This document shows, one piece after another, positions 28,920 through 39,800 of a stretch of DNA of 64,000 bases. The DNA is from Corythucha ciliata. Taxonomy: Eukaryota > Arthropoda > Insecta > Hemiptera > Tingidae. Both the position numbers and the translations under genes were made by a program. The DNA lies in NCBI GenBank assembly GCA_038030265.1, contig CM075939.1, forward strand, positions 42,451,253-42,515,252. The letters are read 5' to 3'. The first letter of the stretch is position 1; the number at the start of each line of letters is the position of its first letter. Below the pieces are notes generated by a model. It worked only from the letters and a program-made list of their open reading frames with translations, did no database searches and had not been told where the DNA came from.

Positions 28920-30283
28920 TGACGACTTTCGGACGCAAACAGTCAGTTTTGCCATTTGTGTGGTGCAAATAGTCCGTCATACCATTTTTAGGTTGCGAAT
29001 GGTCACGTTTGCCATTTCCAAGGTGCAAATGGGGAACTTGCACATTTTTCAAAAGTTGGTGTTGCTTAAAGAAGGCTCTTCCACAAGTCTATTGCTCACA
29101 TTAAACTTTGAAATAAGTCAAGGATGTTTTTTTAGGGAATGTTTAAAAATTTTGAGTGGGGGTTCGATTACGTAAAAACTTACTTATTGAAATGGATGAT
29201 GCGGGGAAGAGAGGGTTAGACGAGTTTAATGGGGGGACATTTTTCATGTTATTTGTAAACAAACAATTTTAGAGTTCCCTCAAATGCTTCACAAGTAAGT
29301 ATTTACGTCATTTCCCCTCGCACCATCCATCCTCTTTTGAAGAACTTTGAACCTTTTTTAAAAATCTTAAAACGCACCAATCGGGTTGCAACTTCCGTAG
29401 TTATCCTTCAGTTCACGGGTCAAATCACCGGTATGCTTTTCTACCCAATCTGAGATTCATGCAAGTTCCCCATTGTCTGGTCATTTATAACACAAGTGAA
29501 TATTAGCCCGTGCGATATTTGCATATTGAAGTGCGATATTGAGGCATGAAGCGTCAGTTTTACCTTTTTTTTTTTTACAGCAGGCATTGCATGTTTAGCC
29601 ATTTTCACGCACGAATGGCCAGTTTTGCCCGTATTTGGGGCTGGAATCATCCGTTCAGGCATTTCAGGGCGCAAATACGGGGCTCGTAAAGTCAGTTTCG
29701 TAATTTTTAGAGTGTGAATCGCCATTTTTGCCATTTTTCAGGCCATAAAAATAGTCACGTCAAGCCAAAAGCAAAGAATGGTTAGTTTGGCCATTCATTG
29801 CTCGCGAATGGTCGATTTTGCACTTTTCAGGGCTGGAATCACCTGTTTAGGCATTTTCTGGGTGCGAATAGTCAGTTTAGCCGTATTTGGAACGTGAATA
29901 TGGTCCGTCAAGCCAGAGACGCGAATGATCAGTATATTGGCCATTTTTGGCGCGCTAATGGTTGATTTTGCCATTTTTGGCGCGCAAATGGTTGATTTAG
30001 CCATTTTCAGCGTCAGCTTAGCCATTTTTAGGGCACTTCAAGTCCGTTTGGCTATTTTTTTGAGCGGGAATTTCCGGTTTGGCAATTTTAAGGGCGCGAA
30101 TATAGTCAGTTCAGCCATTTACTAGGTGCTAATCGTTAGTTTAACCACTTTGGGGTGCGATTTCAGTCAGTTTAGCTGTTTTTATGGTGAGAATAGCCAT
30201 AGTTTGGCTATTTTAAAGCAGTTAATGGCTGTGAAGCCATTTCTAGTAGAGCGAAACACACAATTTTCCAAGCCCCTCCTATA
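28920..30283 (+). repeat. Family B array, forward
   Basis: Units of the form AGTCAGTTTTGCCATTTTTAG then GGCGCGAATGG, as at 1-2290. It contains the direct repeat copy 29030-29115. Between about 29130 and 29440 the sequence is unclassified. The array runs up to the target duplication of the hAT-like element at 30284. Confidence 0.75.
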
Positions 30284-32583
30284 TTAGCAAGCAGTGGCGT
30301 GCCCATGGGGAGGGTTTTGGGGGTCAGAACCCCTCCCAGAGTACTTCAGCCCACCATAGTTAAGAAATAGAAATAAAAAATAAATAAATAAATGAAATGA
30401 AATGAATAAGTAAAGGAGTAAAAGAACAAACAAACAAGACAAACAACAAAAACGTGATTTGTATGACCCTAAAAGTTCGTTTTTTAGCAATTTAGTCCCT
30501 CTTAGTAACTATTCCACTGTCCAGGCATGGATTCAGGATTTGTTCAAGAGAGACGGGCTAGAGAAATTCTACTAAATATGACTTGGCAGCCATTTGCTGC
30601 CTAAAATTAGCTAAATTAGCTATCCCCACCATACAGAATCCTAGACTGACTATACTGTCACCCCAAAATGGCAAAACTAACTATTTGAGCCATAAAAACA
30701 GCCAAACTGACTTCACGCGCCCTGAAAATGGCTAAAACTGATTCCGCCTTGAAAAAAGCTAAACTGATTATAACATAAGTGCGCTAAAAATAGCCAAGCT
30801 GGTGATTCCCGCTCTAAAATTGGCCAAACTGACGGTTTTCGCGCCTTGACTTGACGTACTATTCACGCCCTATATAAATGTCAAAACTGACTCTACGTGA
30901 CCTAAAAATGGCCAGACTGGGCATTCAAGCCACAAAATCGGCAACACCGATACTATGTGCCCCAGAACAAGGGCACATAGAGTCAGTTTAACAATAAACT
31001 GACGATTCGCGCCTTAAAAAGGCCTAAACAGATTCTTCCTGACCTGAGAATGGCAAAAACGACCATTCGCGCGTCAAAAATAGCCAAAATGAGCCTTCAC
31101 AATGTCTAAATTTAACATCTGGCTATTCACGATCTAAAAATGGCATACTCGTACTCAGATGCGGATCCAGGATTTGCTCAAGCAAGGGTCTTGGGCTTGG
31201 GTGATTGTGTGTTTCGCTAGACTGACTGAAAATGGCTTGACAGGACAGTAATTCACTACCTAAAACTACCTAAACTAAAACGCGCCGATGGCGGGGGCCA
31301 TCGCGCCCGCAAATGGTAAAACTGACGATTCTTGAATTTAAAAGGGCTATTTGCGCCCTAAAAATGGGCATTTACCAACCTATAAAGCCGCCAAAACGCC
31401 TTCACGCGTCCTGAAAATAGCCAAATTGGCGATTCTCGCTCTAAAATGGCCAAAATGACTCAAGGTGGCCTGGAAATGCCTTAACAGATTATTCCTGTCT
31501 TGAAAGCTGCAAAATAGACCATTTGCGCGCCAAGAATGGTCAAAATAACGATTCGTGCGTAATTGGCTAGAAGGGACTAATTGAACCCGCCTATGCTGCT
31601 ATGTTTGGGCAAAGTATAACTGACGATTCGCGCTCTGAAAATGGCAAAATCGACCAGTCGCACGCCAAAAATGCCCTAACTGGCCATTATCGCCTTGGTT
31701 TGACGCCCTATATGTATAAATGTCAAGCTTCAAGACTACGCGCTCTAAAATTGGCCAAACTGACTATGCAAGCACTGATGCAAAACTGACTCTATGCGCT
31801 CTAAAAATAGCTTAACTGAAATAGCTAAACGCCTTGAAAATGCCTAAACAGACGATACCTGTCCTTAAAGTGGCCAAACTGACCATTAGCGCTTAGAAAA
31901 ATAGAAATTTCTCGCTCTAAAAACAGCAAAACTGACCGCCGTATAGCGGCCCGCGAGATTCCGCGTCCGAAACGGATGATTCGTGTTCTGAAAATGCAAA
32001 ATCAACTATTATCCAGCATCGAAAATGGCCAAACTGAACCTCGTGCCCTGAAAATGTCTAAACTGACGATTCGTTCCCTAAAAATAGCAAAACTGACTCT
32101 TTGAGTCCTAAAAATGGCATACTCTTACCACAAATTAACGGTCCTAAGATTAGCTAAACAGATCATTTGCGCCCTACAGAGGCTACTGCGCGTCTTCAAA
32201 GTGGCTATCGGCACCAAAAAAAAAAAACTGATCCTCCGCGGCTTGAAAACGGTGAAACTGCGGACAATTCGTGCCTTAGAAATACCGGAACTGATCATTC
32301 GCGCCTTGTATAGATGGCTTAAATGACGCCACCGAGCAATACCGATCATTTTTCGGTGCAAATGATACTGCACCGAAAAAATTGCCAAACTGGCTATTCG
32401 CGCCCTTAAAAGATGAATTTACTATTGGCGCAGAATTGACTATAAAGGACCGTGTCCATCTTACGAACTTATTGACCCCCCCCCCCCATTTCTGTAAAAA
32501 AAATCACCATTTTATGTACATATAATTTTGTAATTTGAAAACCCCTCCCAAGATAAATTCCTGGGCACGCCACTGTTAGCAAG
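30284..32583. mobile_element. Non-autonomous hAT-like element with perfect 8 bp target duplication
   Basis: The element is 30292-32575 (2,284 bp). It begins CAGTGGCGTGCCCATGGGGA and ends CTGGGCACGCCACTG, inverted termini with the CAG...CTG tips typical of hAT. TTAGCAAG lies directly outside both ends (30284-30291 and 32576-32583), a perfect 8 bp duplication as hAT transposases make. It encodes no transposase. Almost the whole interior, about 30540-32440, is a reversed family B array (GGCCAAACTGACNATTCGCG then CCCTAAAAAT). Near 30519 and 31160 are fragments like GGATTCAGGATTTGTTCAAG that look like termini of other elements. Confidence 0.88.
30540..32440 (-). repeat. Family B array inside the hAT-like element
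   Basis: Dozens of degenerate ~30 bp units reading ATGGCCAAACTGAC and GATTCGCGCCCTAAAA, the reverse complement of the arrays at 1-2290 and 28920-30283. It lies wholly within the element bounded by the TTAGCAAG duplications. Confidence 0.85.
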
Positions 32584-33900
32584 TATCTGATCGGCGGCTA
32601 AATCTTTCTATTTTGGGGTTTCTCCACACAGGGAAACCTAAAATTGAGACAAAAATGTCGTTTTGTCACCTTTCCACTCGTACTATTGACCCTGGAGTCA
32701 ATAGAATCGGCTGATACCGACGACCATGACATGAAATATTCATTTCTGGACCGTTTAGGGGACAGTATTTTTCTGTTAAAAACGCTCCGGGGACTTATAA
32801 ATCACGTCTGCCTCAGACCAGAACCTTTCACCCTAAAATTTGAGAATGTGACAATCCCAAGTTAGATTTTGGGAGGTGCTTTTGATTATGTTTATGCGAA
32901 AGTGACCTCGCGACTTCAAGGGAGTGGCCATGGCCATGGCCCCTCCCTTGAATCCGCCACTGTCAGCTGTCTACCTTTTTGAGGAGCCACCGTCTTCGTT
33001 ACAAAAGGAAAACAAATTTGGCCATGGTGCAAAATGACGTAAGATTTCCATTAAGGATGGTGCGATGGAGTAATTTTGACTCCTCGTTTCCATTTCTGCC
33101 CTTCGGGCTGCATTAAGACTGTCTTCCTTTCCAGGGACGTAGCCCGACTTTTGATGCCCGGGGTGGTGTTAACATTGGTTGCCCCCCCCCCCTTCACATT
33201 TTTTTTGGTTTGGTGATGAAAGAGACTATAGGAAAGTATTTGGATTGAGTCAATGGGTGAAGTCGGTTACAGAGTTTCCGGATTGGGCTACAAGCCACTT
33301 TTTGAGCGCTTTCCTTGCGGTTCAAATTGAGAAAAAGCGCTAAACCGTGATTTGGGTTATTTGAATCAACTTAAAACGCTAGTATTGGGTTACTCGCCTA
33401 TAAAACAAAAATCATTCTAGACTTGACGAAATTTTCAGAGTTCTCGTTCGGTCAATTGCGGGGGGGGGGGGTGTCATTCAACATCGGAGCTATAGCAAGG
33501 GAGGACCATACTCTACTTCAACTGCTCTCAACATCATAAAACCAATATGCCCCGGGTTATTTTTTGACTCGATCAAAAATCATTTTCACAGGTTCGGATG
33601 CTCAAAAAATCGATTCAGTGGGCTTAGCAGAAGAAGCAAACTGAAAAGTGACTGTTAATGAGCTCTTTTAATTGGGGGTGTACACCTGCGCGGTGTGCTT
33701 GCCTTTGGGGTATATGAACCCCAAGGCAACTTTAACGGGTTAATTAAACAAAAAAAAAAAACCAAAATACTTTTACTAATGGGTGAAATTCGTTTTCAAT
33801 TTTCTTTCTCAAGATCCCCATGTGGTGAGGGGGGTATCCTTGTTACGGAGGGGGGGGGGGTACGCCCCTGTGACTATCCCAACGAAGGAAACATTTCTTT
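32584..33900. other. Unclassified region with transposon-terminus fragments
   Basis: 32918-32965 ends CCCTTGAATCCGCCACTG, which looks like the right end of a CAGTGGCGGATTCAAGGG-type element, with a short inverted match (TTCAAGGGAGTGGCC) just before it. Poly-C and poly-G runs lie at about 33180, 33462 and 33850. I see no gene. Confidence 0.4.
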
Positions 33901-35840
33901 TGCATAAAATACCTTTCATTGTTTCTTATTTTTATGTTCCACCGTTCTTTATATTTATGAAAAACGTGAATAAATGTTCAATAATTAGAATTTATAATGT
34001 GCAAATGTCGGGTCTTTAATGAGTTGAAGTCGCTACTTCCTGGGCGATTTATTGGACGAAGAAAACCAAACGAAGAAGAAATACACGCGATTTATTCTTT
34101 CATTGTTTCTCGAATCATAAAAAAAATGAGGACACGGAATAAATTAATTTGCATTTGTAGGTACTGCAAGTCAAATTATTTGATTAAGAACGCCCATAAA
34201 AACTGAGGTATATTACAGCTGATTTTCACTATTTTCACTTTGTGTTCTACTGCGGACCGTCTTCTTATTTTACGTTGTGTAAATTTAGAAGAGTGAGCAG
34301 TAGTATTGTAATAAATATAGCGTGATTTCATGGGAAAGGTGATAATAGTAAAAAATTATCGACAAGGAAACATTAGGATCTCAGTAAACACGAAAAAATC
34401 CTTGGGAAAAATGATGAAGATGATTTTGCACATTAGGTATCTCCTCCCCCCCACCTTAATAACCTTTTAAAAGAACCATCATTATATTTTTAACCCAAAG
34501 AGAGAAAAAATATATGGCCGGTGTAGCGGAGTTGAATGACGAATTCAATGAACCACGACCAAAGATGCTGTCTCTCCGCGAGAATTTTTCAGGACCGGTT
34601 TCGGTCACACAGTGACCATTCTCAACTGTATGTTAATCATCCGGCGGGTAAAGGGCTCACTCCCCTGTCCTTTTCAGTGATGTAAACTCTATAGGACGTC
34701 AAATACGTTAAACAATTATAAAAACTACTAAGGGATAGGTATGTAGGTAGCCTCTCCCGCTGAAACACACCAACAAAATCGACAGTGTCGATCAAAGCCG
34801 AGGTTACCTTTAATTTTTTTGAAATAACGATTTTACGAAGCTTTTCAGTTTTCCCCAAGAAACTTTCACTAAAAACGATCGTCGTTATGTTGATTGACAA
34901 GAAAGAAACCAGGACCCACAACTATTTTTTTGTAATTTTCTTCAAGTATTGATGGCGGTTTTTGTGGATTACCAATCAGTTTAATGCGTAAAATTGTTTG
35001 TTTTTTTTTGTAAAAATGCTACAAAAAAGGTCCGCCACCATTTTAAACACTGATTTAACCAATTACGAAAAATACAAAATGTAGAAAATACCTCTGCAAG
35101 AGACATATCGGTGATAGTTACGAGACTTTTACTGACGGTTGTATACAGATCGTTGGTGAGCGGTTGAATGACTAAAAAAAAGAAGATTTTCCCCCCTTTT
35201 GGACAGCTCCGAAGCCGTCAACAATGTGAAGCTCAAGTGCCGTTTACCCACCACTCACCATCAGACACATTCTGTCACTCTCTCTCTCTCTCTCCGGCCC
35301 GTATTACGAACGTTCCGAACGCCCGGGATGAAATGCCGCAAATAATGGGATCCAAGGACGCCGAATAAGAAATAACCTAATGAACCCTATCTCCTTGGAA
35401 ATAACAAATAACATTATCCCGCCATAGCAGCCGCAGCTCGTGGCATTTTCACCGGGTCCGTAATAAGGCCTCAGGTGAATCGCGTAAAAAGGAAGGTGAA
35501 AACAGGCAAGAAAAATAAAGTTATACGAGAGGGACATAATGCTTTCATCTGTTTAGCGGATGACGAGGAGAAAGGAATGTGCGAGAGGTACGAAAAAGAA
35601 CAAAATGTGAGTAAATAGTCGAACGCGCACTCTGTTGCGGATTTGGTGGAATAGGACAACCGATATAGGATTCTCGGAGTTAAAACATTTTACGTACACC
35701 GCTGTTCTAAAGAAAAAAGTAGAGCACTAGCGTTTCAAAAAGAGAGTGCGAAGGGTAGGCAAAGACCTGTACGTTCGCGGAGTAGTGAGAGCCCCTAATG
35801 GCCGCATCCTAGAGTTGCCAGGTCGCGCAGCCTCTATATT
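33901..35840. other. AT-rich intergenic stretch, no gene supported
   Basis: 33900-35160 is clearly more AT-rich than its surroundings. A hairpin GACCGGTTTCGGTC lies near 34593 and a (TC)n run at 35278-35294. Open frames of 60-100 codons exist on both strands but none has recognisable motifs or plausible splice partners. Confidence 0.4.
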
Positions 35841-36480
35841 AATAACGAAAACCACAAAACTTGCAATTTAACCGAAATAAAGAGCCGAAACCGGCATTTT
35901 CGCGGGACTCGAAAGCTGCAATGTCGAGGATACGTAGCCAGGAAAACATTTAAATTCATGGTTATACGCGTCAGGCCTTGGGGCCGCCTCCCAGCCTACC
36001 TTGAAGTTTCGATGCCACAAAAAGACCTCGAAAATTGCGACTTAATTGATTAAAGTAGGACCCTAAACTTGGGTTTTCCCCGAAATTATAAGACCCGAAA
36101 CAGTCAACTGACGGATATTCGGCCAGGAAGCTTGTAGTTTCTCTCAAACTTGGATATGAACTAGCAAACTCGCAATTTCTAGCTCTGCCTACACTCCATG
36201 GCTTGCCCAAGGTACATGCCCACAAAAAAACATTCGTGGATGAAGAGTAAAAAAAAAGAGGCTCATTCAAAGCTAAAATCGAGAAAATTTCAATTCACGC
36301 CTACTGAAGCCAATTTTGCTACAAAGCAGCCGGAGGCCGGAGTTGTTAAAAATTACTAATTCGCGAGATTAATACGCTACGCCACAGCTGAAATTGCGAA
36401 TAATCGCTGATTAGCGTCTAAAATTAGGAATAACGCTAAATCACGGCCGAAGATTGAGAAAATATTTTTGGCCAATTTAC
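35841..36480. repeat. Family E units and reversed family A units
   Basis: Units such as AAACTTGCAATTTAACCG and GAAACAGTCAACTGACGG at 35850-36240, then AGCTAAAATCGAGAAAA and GCTAATTCGCGAGATTA to 36480. These match the classes seen in the chitinase introns. Confidence 0.6.
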
Positions 36481-36489
36481 TAGATTCGT

Positions 36490-36672
36490 GCAGTGCATTG
36501 TGGCTAGGGGGTTTGTTGTTACAGCAATTTGTGGGAAGGGCGTTTTGTGGCTAGGGTGTTTTGTGGTCTGGGCGTTTTGTGGTTAAAGCATTTTGAGGGT
36601 AGGCCGCTTTGTGGTTAGAGCGTTTTGTGGTTAGGGCCTTCTGAGGTTAGAGCGTTTTCTGGTTAGGGCGTT
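36490..36672 (+). repeat. ~17 bp minisatellite GTTTTGTGGTTAGGGC (family C)
   Basis: About ten units of GGGCGTTTTGTGGTTA with variants, each containing GGTTAG and often GGTTAGGG. A more decayed version is at 45450-45600, just beyond the LINE. A distantly similar GTGGTTTGGAGC repeat is at 54745-54945. Confidence 0.8.
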
Positions 36673-36765
36673 TTGCACTTGTCGGGCAATCCCACGTCGT
36701 ACGGCCATTGTCACGTTCTCACAATGGGAAAGGTTCACATTAATGACCTAATCCATTAGTCCCAG
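36673..36765 (+). mobile_element. Very short 3' end of a LINE (5'-truncated copy)
   Basis: TTGCACTTGTCGGGC, ATCCCACGTCGTACGGC and TCACAATGGGAAA to ATTAGTCCCAG match the final 93 bp of the LINE remnant at 45335-45427. It starts directly after a family C unit and ends at the Pao leader. A 3'-end-only copy is typical of aborted LINE reverse transcription. Confidence 0.75.
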
Positions 36766-36822
36766 GTGTTTGTTTTCTGCTTTGTAGCTTTTTTCGGTGC
36801 CGTATTATTTTGAATCATTGCA

Positions 36823-39800
36823 ATGGCTTCGTCATTCAGCAAAAATTGTACATTCATTAAAATCGTTGTGTCGCGTCTCGTTGAATTAAACGGCCGCGAT
36901 AATTTGTCCGATGCCGAAATTCTCGAAGCAGAGGAGCTAATTTCGAAACTCGATCAGCATTAGGACGCCCTGTACAATCTTTTATCCTCGGACGAATTTC
37001 CTGATAATTACCCGGAAACTCTTTTAATTAGTTACTTACGGGACTTGAATTCCAGCACATATTCCCTGAAAGCCAAATTGCTTACTATCTGTCCTCGTTT
37101 TAAGGCTCCGTCAAGAGCCCAGTCTGTTTTGGGACAGTATTTAACACCACCTTCCGGCTCTGGAAGTGGCGAAGAGGCTGAATTTCCGCATGTTGAGGCG
37201 TCGGTTGTCAATCGGACCGTTTCGGCGCCGAATTTAGAGGCATCACTTCCCGACATCTCTGTGGATGGCGCTCTGCTTGTTAGGTCTGTTCCCCCTGACC
37301 CTCTTAAATGGAGAAAACCCGCTCTTCCGGTAATTCCTCTTGGTACGTTTGACGGAGACAGCAAATCGTGGCTTGAGTTCAAGTCCACATTCGAATCTTT
37401 AGTCAAGTCGGAATCGTCCCTGTCTGATGTAAACAAATTGCAATACCTCAAAGCTTGCCTCAAGGGTGACGCGCTGAGGAAAATTCAGTCACTTTCGTTC
37501 GATGGCTGCAATTTTGCCGTCGCGTGGGACATTCTCTTGAAAACCTACGATGACTCCCGTAGCGTAGCCTTATGCTACTTGAACGCGATTTTGGATCATA
37601 AGCCAATTTCACGGGGTGTCGAGGAACTAGCCAGCTTAGTCACTACAATGACATTGAGTATTGAAGCTTTAAAGGCTCTCAAATATCCAACAGACCAATG
37701 GGATTTTATCCTCACTTCCCTGATTTTGAGAAAGGTCGACTCTGTAACTCGAGAACAATTTGAGATGGCGAACACGGACAGTCGGCCCAGTTATCAGTCT
37801 CTCATGGACTTTTTACAGAGGCGTATTCAGTCTTTAAGGGCTGCGCAAAATGGTGGGCGCATTTCGACGTCATCTGACTCCATTGTGGGAGGAAATAAAA
37901 GTAATCTGAAGAAAGATTTCCGGAAATTATCCTTAGCTGTTACCACCAATCCCAGTTGCCTACTTTGCTCTAGGAGTCATGCGGTCGCGAACTGTCCTAC
38001 ATTCTTGGCGTTGCAACCTCGAGAACGTTACTCCGTGGTTAGAGATAAGAAGGCCTGTGCCTTATGCCTATCTCTTGGACACCCCTCCAAGTATTGTAGA
38101 GTAAAAACGCAATGTAAAACCTGTAAATCGAGTCACCATCATTTATTGTGTTTCAAAACTCAGACAGATTCACAGTCGACCAGGGCCAGTCTTACTGGGT
38201 TTCAATCTCGTGAATCACAAGCTGGTGATGCAGCTTCCAGTTGCGTCACTGCTGCCGCGTCTTACAGCCCTCTTGTGAGGCAGCTAAGACCATCCACCGT
38301 TCTCTTGGCCACTGTTCTGGTCTCGGCACAAGCCTCTGATGGCTCCAGAATTTTAGCGCGTGGTTTATTGGATTCCGCAAGTCAATGTAGCTTCGTGACC
38401 AAAAATCTAGCCGATCGTCTACAACTTCCACGCTCTCCGACTAATACCCCTGTCTTCGGGTTAGGTCAGACGAGTGTCGCCAACCGTCAGGAGACAGTCA
38501 TTTTCCGGTTTTCCCCCGTCGCTAGTGAAACCACCCCCTCGTTTGCTACGTCTGCTCTGCTGATCGACACGATCATTGAAAATTCGCCGTCCAAGACCCT
38601 TCCTCCGCGATTATGGGACCATTTGAGAGGTCTGCCTCTTGCGGACCCGTCGTTCGGAATTCCCGGGGTTATAGATTTTTTGATAGGTGCCGACCTTTTC
38701 GCTCGTCTCATGACGGGCCGAAAACGAGCAGGGCCTCCTGGAACTCCAGCACTGTTCGAAACGTTGCTTGGATGGGTGGTTCTCGGACCAGTTTCCCCCG
38801 TTTCTGAAAAGCGAGAAGTCTCGCTCTGCTCAACAGTTTGTTTGTGCGCTACGAATTCCTTGGACCACGTTGTTCACTCATTTTGGGAGCTTGAAAAGGT
38901 CCCCGTCGTTTCCCGTCAAGACCCTCGGGACTTGTACGCGGATAATCATTTCAAGGATAATTTTAAACGTTTATCCGATGGTCGTTTCGAAGTTCCCCTG
39001 ATTTTTGCTCCGAATGAGCCACAACTTGGTGACTCGAGGGCTATTGCGCTGAGAAGATTTTTTTCTCTTGAGAGGCGATTGAAGGCTCATCCAAAATTAA
39101 AGGAAGAGTACGTTCGCGCTGTGGGCGAATATTTAGACGAAAATTATGCTGTGCCAGCCTCTGACTCTGATGAAGGTTACTTCATCCCCCATCACTGTGT
39201 CGTGAAGGAGGAGAGTACGACCATGAAGACTCGTGTCGTTTTCGACGCTTCTTGCCCCTCCGCTAATGGACGTTCTTTGAACGATTGTCTGCTTCCCGGT
39301 CCTAAACTGCAGAAAAATATTTTTGAAGTTCTTACGCTCTTTCGGAGGGAGCCAGTTGTTTTGATTGGAGATATTAGGCGCATGTTTTGCCAAATATCCA
39401 TCATTCCCGAACACGCAAAGTATCAACTTTTTTTGTGGCGTGCCTCGGAGACTGAACCTCTAAATGTGTACAAAATGAAATCGGTTGTATTTGGCGTGTC
39501 TTGTTCGCCGTACCTGGCCATTAGGACCCTTCATCAACTTTGCTATGAAGAAAAGGACAACTATCCTCTCCCGGCTCAGCAGTTGCTTCAAAACACCTAC
39601 GTTGACGATTTATTGGGAAATTGCCGCTCCACAGAGGAAGCTAAAGACCTGATTGTCCAGTTGACAGCCCTTTTAAAACGTGGAGGTTTTTCCATGAGAA
39701 AGTGGAGAACTAATTTTCCAGAAGTTTTGTGTGAAGTTGAGTCCAGTGACTGCGCGGACCCTGAGCTGCTGTCTTTTGACACAGCCGATCCCTTCGTTAA

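Noticed and set aside
30540..32440. Repeats of ~30 bp that might be taken for a CRISPR array
   Set aside because: Units are contiguous and degenerate with no unique spacers, the genome is eukaryotic, and the array is transposon cargo.
34586..34606. GACCGGTTTCGGTC hairpin as a retroelement 3' end
   Set aside because: Such words occur at some LINE ends, but nothing upstream or downstream supports an element here.
34637..34921. 94-codon minus-strand open frame with hydrophobic start
   Set aside because: AT-rich region, no splice partners, no recognisable motif; length is not unusual by chance.
36766..36822. End of a 5' LTR before gag
   Set aside because: It does not resemble the end of the 3' LTR at 42725; only the CGGTGCCG word hints at a primer-binding region.
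37032..37463. Minus-strand open frames inside Pao (also 39597-40070)
   Set aside because: Antisense shadows of the gag and pol coding sequence.
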